NCBI GenBank assembly: GCA_018375675.1
Contig: JAHACW010000034.1
Span: 1-25,141, forward strand
Length of the DNA: 25,141 nucleotides
DNA from: Actinomyces sp.
GTDB lineage: Bacteria > Actinomycetota > Actinomycetes > Actinomycetales > Actinomycetaceae
Reading direction: 5' to 3'
The position numbers were made by a program, and so were the translations under genes. This document shows, in pieces, positions 21,779-25,141 of this stretch; position 1 is the first letter of the stretch; each line of letters begins with the position of its first letter. The notes under the pieces were generated by a model. That model was not told the DNA's origin. It made no database searches and worked only from the letters and a program-made list of their open reading frames with translations.

Positions 21779-22357
21779 ATGTCCGCCATCGCACGTATCA
21801 CCGCACCCATCCTTTTGATTCTCGCGGCTTACATCGGTGGCGGCGCCGAGCTCATCTTCCCGCACAGCATCGCCGGCACCAGCGACACCGTCTGGATCAT
21901 CGCGATCCTGGCCGCTGGCCTGTTGAACCTCGCGAGCATCCTATGGCTTCAGCGCGACACCAGCGCGCGCTCGCTCGCACTACAGGGACTACTCCTCAAG
22001 CTCTGTATCCTCCCCCTCAACATCGGCTTCCTCCCCTTCACAGGGTTCCTTGCTGCAGGACTCTTGGCTCCCCCATATCTCCTGCTTGCCGTCGCCTACC
22101 TATTCACACTCATATGCGGCATGTACGCACTCCTGCTGACAAGTTCGCAGTACGGCATAGCCGCAGCACATCGCGCCCACACGGAGGGCATCCTCGCCCC
22201 CTCCTCACAACGCAGGTACATCACGATGCACTGCTTGCCGTTTGCCGATCTCATCTCAAACATCTGGCTCTACATAGTCCTGCATAGGGCGCAGAAGTCC
22301 CCCTGGCCGCAGCCTCGGACTCCTGAGCACCAGGCCCCCCACCCTCGGCCGCGATGA
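21779..22357 (+). CDS. Unknown membrane protein, first of a tandem paralogous pair
   Basis: A 192-residue protein with four to five hydrophobic segments between residues 8 and 125, then a cytoplasmic tail with a Pro/His-rich end. It shares with the next gene the N-terminus (RI-x-APILL-x-x-AAY), the NL-x-S-x-x-W and SLALQGLLLK-type stretches, a SSQYGIAAA motif and LPFADLIS, so the two are paralogs. GAGGGGG eight bases before the ATG is its ribosome binding site. I do not recognise the family. The upstream 36 bases hold a short in-frame remnant that ends just before this start. Confidence 0.8.
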   Translation: MSAIARITAPILLILAAYIGGGAELIFPHSIAGTSDTVWIIAILAAGLLNLASILWLQRDTSARSLALQGLLLKLCILPLNIGFLPFTGFLAAGLLAPPYLLLAVAYLFTLICGMYALLLTSSQYGIAAAHRAHTEGILAPSSQRRYITMHCLPFADLISNIWLYIVLHRAQKSPWPQPRTPEHQAPHPRPR

Positions 22358-22402
22358 TATATTCACGGCACAAGCGAGACGACGACAGAAAGTAGGCGCT
22401 AG

Positions 22403-22948
22403 GTGTCCAAGGTTCTCCGCATCGCAGCTCCCATCCTCCTTGTCATAGCCGCGTATAGCGACCAGAGCTACCGCATTGGATTCGGATTGACCTGGAACAC
22501 GTGGCTCGCCTTGTTTGCGGTTGCCACAGCGGCAAATCTCATCTCCCTCTTCTGGTTCTGCCGTGACGAGAGCCCGCGTGCGCTGGCATTGCGGAGCCTG
22601 CTGCTCAAAATCGTTCTGGTCCCGTTCAGCCTTCCCCTACTGCAGTACTCATACGCCCTGGTCTACTTATTCATATCCCCTCATAATTTCTTCGAGGTAC
22701 TGGACTTGATCTACATGCAGATGGGCCTGGCTTTCCTATGCCTCCTCATCTCGTCGAGCTACGGCATCACCGCCGCCCTTCGCGCCCGCAACCAGGGCCT
22801 CAGCAACCCGAAGGCGACGAGGCTCCACATCCCCATGCAGCTCTTCCCCGTGGCCGACTTGGTCTCGTCCTACAAGCTCTACATGCACCTGCGTGCCCGG
22901 GATGCCGCACGCCAGCCCGCCGCAGCAATCCCCTCACCCGAGGCCTAG
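22403..22948 (+). CDS. Unknown membrane protein, second of the pair
   Basis: A 181-residue protein with the same layout as its neighbour: four to five membrane segments, SPRALALRSLLLK, SSSYGITAALRAR and LFPVADLVSSYKLYMHLR. The two proteins align over nearly their whole length but are diverged, so the duplication is old. The GTG start is preceded by a weak AGTAGG. A TATATT box overlaps the previous stop and may give it a separate promoter. The stop codon lies inside a 16-bp perfect palindrome CGAGGCCTAGGCCTCG (22939-22954), followed by a strong hairpin. Confidence 0.8.
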   Translation: MSKVLRIAAPILLVIAAYSDQSYRIGFGLTWNTWLALFAVATAANLISLFWFCRDESPRALALRSLLLKIVLVPFSLPLLQYSYALVYLFISPHNFFEVLDLIYMQMGLAFLCLLISSSYGITAALRARNQGLSNPKATRLHIPMQLFPVADLVSSYKLYMHLRARDAARQPAAAIPSPEA

Positions 22949-22954
22949 GCCTCG
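22939..22954. repeat. 16-bp perfect palindrome over a stop codon
   Basis: CGAGGCCTAGGCCTCG contains the TAG stop of the second membrane protein gene. It precedes the hairpin at 22968-23011 and shares its CGAGGCC core. Confidence 0.6.
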
Positions 22955-22967
22955 CAAACGTACGACC

Positions 22968-23011
22968 GAGCCCCGGCCTCGTCCCACGATTCAGGGACGA
23001 GGCCGGGGCTC
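22968..23011. terminator. Strong hairpin, copy A of a 39-bp direct repeat
   Basis: A perfect 18-bp stem (GAGCCCCGGCCTCGTCCC and its reverse complement) with loop ACGATTCA. Positions 22972-23010 are identical to 23698-23736. It terminates the membrane-protein pair and forms the left border of the RelB/PemK cassette. Confidence 0.85.
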
Positions 23012-23040
23012 TTATGATTGAAGATAAATGTCCCAAATAT

Positions 23041-23089
23041 GCCCCACTGTGGGGCTGATCTGGGTATATAATAACAATATCGAAAGGAG
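23041..23089 (+). promoter_or_regulatory. Promoter and operator of RelB/DinJ-PemK module
   Basis: GCCCCACTGTGGGGC (23041-23055, 7-bp arms, one-base centre), with flanking CCCA and TGGG in inverted register, covers the -35 position. TATAAT (23067-23072) is a perfect -10. AAGGAG (23084-23089) lies five bases before the ATG. Confidence 0.75.
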
Positions 23090-23094
23090 CGACA

Positions 23095-23364
23095 ATGCCG
23101 ACGATGACCCGCACCGCCGAGGTGAAGACCCGCACGACCGCGCAGATCAAGGCCGACGCGGCAGCTGTCTACGCACGCTGGGGAATTAGCCTGTCGGACG
23201 CGATCAACATCTTCCTCGCCAAGTCGATTGAGGTCGGCGGCCTCCCCTTCGACATGCGCCCCGAGACTCCCACATTTGACGGACTCGAGCGCTATGCCTA
23301 TCGCCCCACTATGGATGCGAATGGAGTCGCGCGGCTCCCAGGAGACTGGGATGACGGCGAATAA
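23095..23364 (+). CDS. Type II antitoxin, RelB/DinJ family
   Basis: An 89-residue antitoxin. VKTRTTAQIKADAAAVYARW and GISLSDAINIFLAKSIEVGG followed by LPFDMR is the DinJ/RelB ribbon-helix-helix and dimer region; the C-terminal half is acidic and would carry the toxin-binding segment. The gene overlaps the downstream toxin by 14 bases. DinJ proteins usually partner RelE-fold toxins such as YafQ, but the gene here precedes a PemK/MazF-fold toxin. The start is fixed by AAGGAG five bases upstream. Confidence 0.9.
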   Translation: MPTMTRTAEVKTRTTAQIKADAAAVYARWGISLSDAINIFLAKSIEVGGLPFDMRPETPTFDGLERYAYRPTMDANGVARLPGDWDDGE

Positions 23365-23692
23365 AGCAGCTCCCACTCCATGGGAGATCTGGCACGCGCG
23401 CTTTAACTTCGATAACCACGGCTACAAGTTTCGCCCGGTCCTGGTTCTCGCATGTTCACCCGATGGCCTCCTGGCTGCGATGATCACCAGCACCTCGAAC
23501 AAGCTCTCGCTTCCACTCGACACTCCCATCGACGACTGGCAAGAGGCTGGACTCTCAAAACCATCTCTCGTACGAGTAGACCGAATAGCCCTCTTGCCGC
23601 CAACCTACCTAGGCACTGTGGGCAGAATCGGCAGGCTATCTCCGCACGATAAGCACCGAGTCAGCCAGGCACTCACCACGCTCACCCAATAA
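23351..23692 (+). CDS. Type II toxin, PemK/MazF family-like
   Basis: A 113-residue protein resembling MazF/PemK-type endoribonucleases. The start of the fold is seen in PWEIWHARFNFDNHGYKFRPVLVLA, with the RPVLVL strand (Arg28) and Thr47 in MITSTSN at the usual catalytic positions, then PSLVRVDRIALLPPTYLGTVG and a terminal helix. The ATG at 23351 is chosen because AGGAG lies six bases upstream; the start lies inside the end of the antitoxin gene. Ribosome-independent mRNA cleavage is the family activity; cleavage specificity is unknown. The loop around residues 20-26 is short compared with canonical MazF. Confidence 0.85.
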   Translation: MTANKAAPTPWEIWHARFNFDNHGYKFRPVLVLACSPDGLLAAMITSTSNKLSLPLDTPIDDWQEAGLSKPSLVRVDRIALLPPTYLGTVGRIGRLSPHDKHRVSQALTTLTQ

Positions 23693-23697
23693 AGAAA

Positions 23698-23733
23698 CCC
23701 GGCCTCGTCCCACGATTCAGGGACGAGGCCGGG
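23698..23733. terminator. Hairpin, copy B of the 39-bp direct repeat
   Basis: CCCGGCCTCGTCCC and its reverse complement with loop ACGATTCA, a 14-bp stem followed by GCTTTG. Lies between the converging PemK and guaA genes and is identical over 39 bases to copy A. Confidence 0.85.
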
Positions 23734-23767
23734 GCTTTGAGTCTGCGAGCTCAGCTCAAGGAGAGCG

Positions 23768-25141
23768 TCACTCCCACTCGATGGTGGCCGGGGGCTTGGA
23801 GGTCACGTCGAGGACGACGCGGTTGACCTCGGGCACCGAGTTGGTGATGCGCGTGGAGATGCGGGCCAGGACGTCGTAGGGCAGGCGCGTCCAGTCGGCC
23901 GTCATCGCGTCCTCGGAGGACACGGGGCGCAGCACGATCGGGTGGCCGTAGGTGCGGCCGTCACCCTGGACGCCCACGGAACGAACGTCGGCGAGCAGGA
24001 CGACCGGGCACTGCCAGATCTCCTGATCCAGGCCGGCCGCCGTGAGCTCCTCGCGGGCGATCAGGTCGGCGGCGCGCAGGATGTCCAGGCGCTCGCGCGT
24101 GACCTCGCCAATGATGCGGATGCCCAGGCCGGGACCCGGGAAGGGCTGGCGGTTCACCAGGTAGTCGGGCAGGCCCAGTTCGCGGCCGACTGCACGCACC
24201 TCGTCCTTGAACAGGGTGCGCAGGGGCTCGACCAGCTCGAAGGTCATATCCTCGGGCAGGCCGCCCACATTGTGGTGGCTCTTGATGTTGGCCGCGCCCT
24301 CGCCGCCGCCGGACTCGACGACGTCGGGGTACAGGGTGCCCTGGACGAGGAACTTCACCTCGCCGCCAGCGGCGCCAACCTCTTCGATGACCTGCTTCTG
24401 GGCGGCCTCGAAGGAACGGATGAACTCGCGGCCGATGATCTTACGCTTCGCCTCAGGCTCGGTGACGCCGGCCAGGGCGGACAGGAAGCGCTCGGACTCG
24501 TCGCAGGTGATGACGCGGATGCCCATGCCGCGCGCGTAGTCGTTCTCGACCTGCTCGCGCTCGCCCGCACGCAGCAGGCCGTGATCGATGAAGAAGCAGG
24601 TCAGCTGATCGCCGACAGCCTTGTGCACGAGGGCCGCAGCCACGGAAGAGTCCACACCACCGGACAGGGCGCAGATGACCTGCGCGTCGCCGACCTGCTC
24701 GCGAATCTTCGCAACCTGCTCGTCCACGATGGAGCCGGCGGTCCACGTGGGCTCCAGGCCAGCACCCTTGTACAGGAAGTTCTTCAGGGCGTCCTGGCCG
24801 AACTGCGAGTGGCCCACCTCGGGGTGCCACTGCAGGCCGTAGAGGCGACGCTCGCGCGACTCGAAGGCCGCGACGGGGGTCTCAGCGGTGGAGGCCGTGA
24901 CGGTGAAGCCCTCGGGCGCACCCTGGACAGCGTCGCCGTGGCTCATCCACACGATCTGGCCGTCGGGGGTGCCGTCGAACAGGCAAGAACCCGCAGAAAC
25001 CGTGGCCTCGGTGTGCCCGTACTCGCGGGTACCCGTGCGACCGACGGTGCCGCCGAGGGCGTGAGCCATCGTCTGGAAGCCGTAGCAAATGCCCAGCACG
25101 GGCACACCGGCCTCGAAAATCGCGGGATCGACGGAGGGCGC
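23768..25141 (-). CDS. guaA: GMP synthase (glutamine-hydrolysing), 5' end outside the window
   Basis: Converts XMP, ATP and glutamine to GMP, the last step of guanine nucleotide synthesis. The frame is open to the window edge (457 residues visible), so the start and about the first 70 residues are missing. The amidotransferase domain shows the nucleophile Cys in VLGICYGFQ and the His/Glu pair in [10 protein letters not shown]. The ATP-pyrophosphatase domain has the P-loop [12 protein letters not shown]. The C-terminal dimerisation domain ends in the conserved KPPATIEWE. All key residues are intact. It is a housekeeping gene that converges with the PemK cassette. Confidence 0.97.
   Translation of the reverse strand, partial: APSVDPAIFEAGVPVLGICYGFQTMAHALGGTVGRTGTREYGHTEATVSAGSCLFDGTPDGQIVWMSHGDAVQGAPEGFTVTASTAETPVAAFESRERRLYGLQWHPEVGHSQFGQDALKNFLYKGAGLEPTWTAGSIVDEQVAKIREQVGDAQVICALSGGVDSSVAAALVHKAVGDQLTCFFIDHGLLRAGEREQVENDYARGMGIRVITCDESERFLSALAGVTEPEAKRKIIGREFIRSFEAAQKQVIEEVGAAGGEVKFLVQGTLYPDVVESGGGEGAANIKSHHNVGGLPEDMTFELVEPLRTLFKDEVRAVGRELGLPDYLVNRQPFPGPGLGIRIIGEVTRERLDILRAADLIAREELTAAGLDQEIWQCPVVLLADVRSVGVQGDGRTYGHPIVLRPVSSEDAMTADWTRLPYDVLARISTRITNSVPEVNRVVLDVTSKPPATIEWE

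Noticed and set aside
1..25141. CRISPR array, tRNA, rRNA, IS or prophage
   Set aside because: No regularly spaced repeats, no cloverleaf-like stretch in the intergenic regions and no transposase or integrase frame were seen.

Overview
The window comes from a high-GC Gram-positive actinobacterium, most like the Actinomyces/Schaalia group (genus is an inference). The grounds are strong GC bias with long shadow ORFs, frequent GTG starts, many genes apparently transcribed without a leader from TANNNT -10 boxes, a coproporphyrin-type haem pathway (ferrochelatase joined to a HemQ-type decarboxylase) and typical actinobacterial TetR/ABC and transferase genes. No rRNA, tRNA, IS element, phage gene or CRISPR array was seen.

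Layout. 1-2000: O6-alkylguanine-DNA alkyltransferase convergent with a YkvI-type membrane protein. 2050-5700: three type II toxin-antitoxin (TA) modules (RelB/Phd-RelE, RelB/DinJ-YoeB, DinJ-YafQ) interleaved with a nitroreductase and a threonine aldolase. 5740-9060: a SAM methyltransferase, the ribosome-rescue factor ArfB, a uracil-DNA-glycosylase-family protein and an exported alpha/beta-hydrolase preceded by a 360-bp region with a long inverted repeat. 9159-11378: one 739-codon reading frame encoding ferrochelatase (probable [2Fe-2S] type), a histidine-rich linker and HemQ, with a strong internal ribosome binding site in front of HemQ. 11500-13983: a self-regulated ABC exporter operon (ATPase, permease, TetR) behind twin GTTAAC-type operators. 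13986-15732: a GT-B glycosyltransferase and a GNAT acetyltransferase. 15751-17430: a Fic protein, and a RelB-RelE-like module bracketed by two 37-bp repeats that carry the Fic promoter palindrome. 17513-19663: an unknown membrane protein with its TetR regulator, divergent from an aldo/keto reductase. 19887-22948: a second methyltransferase, a DUF2262 protein and two tandem paralogous membrane proteins. 23041-23692: a RelB/DinJ-like antitoxin with a PemK/MazF-type toxin, bracketed by two identical 39-bp hairpins. 23768-end: GMP synthase, cut by the window edge.

The unifying theme is the density of small TA cassettes (five type II modules plus Fic) inserted at the borders of ordinary housekeeping genes. 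Most have a visible palindromic operator, and two are bracketed by nearly or fully identical direct repeats that are themselves palindromes. Several intergenic hairpins share a CGAGGCC core, suggesting a dispersed repeat family used as terminators and possibly as recombination sites.
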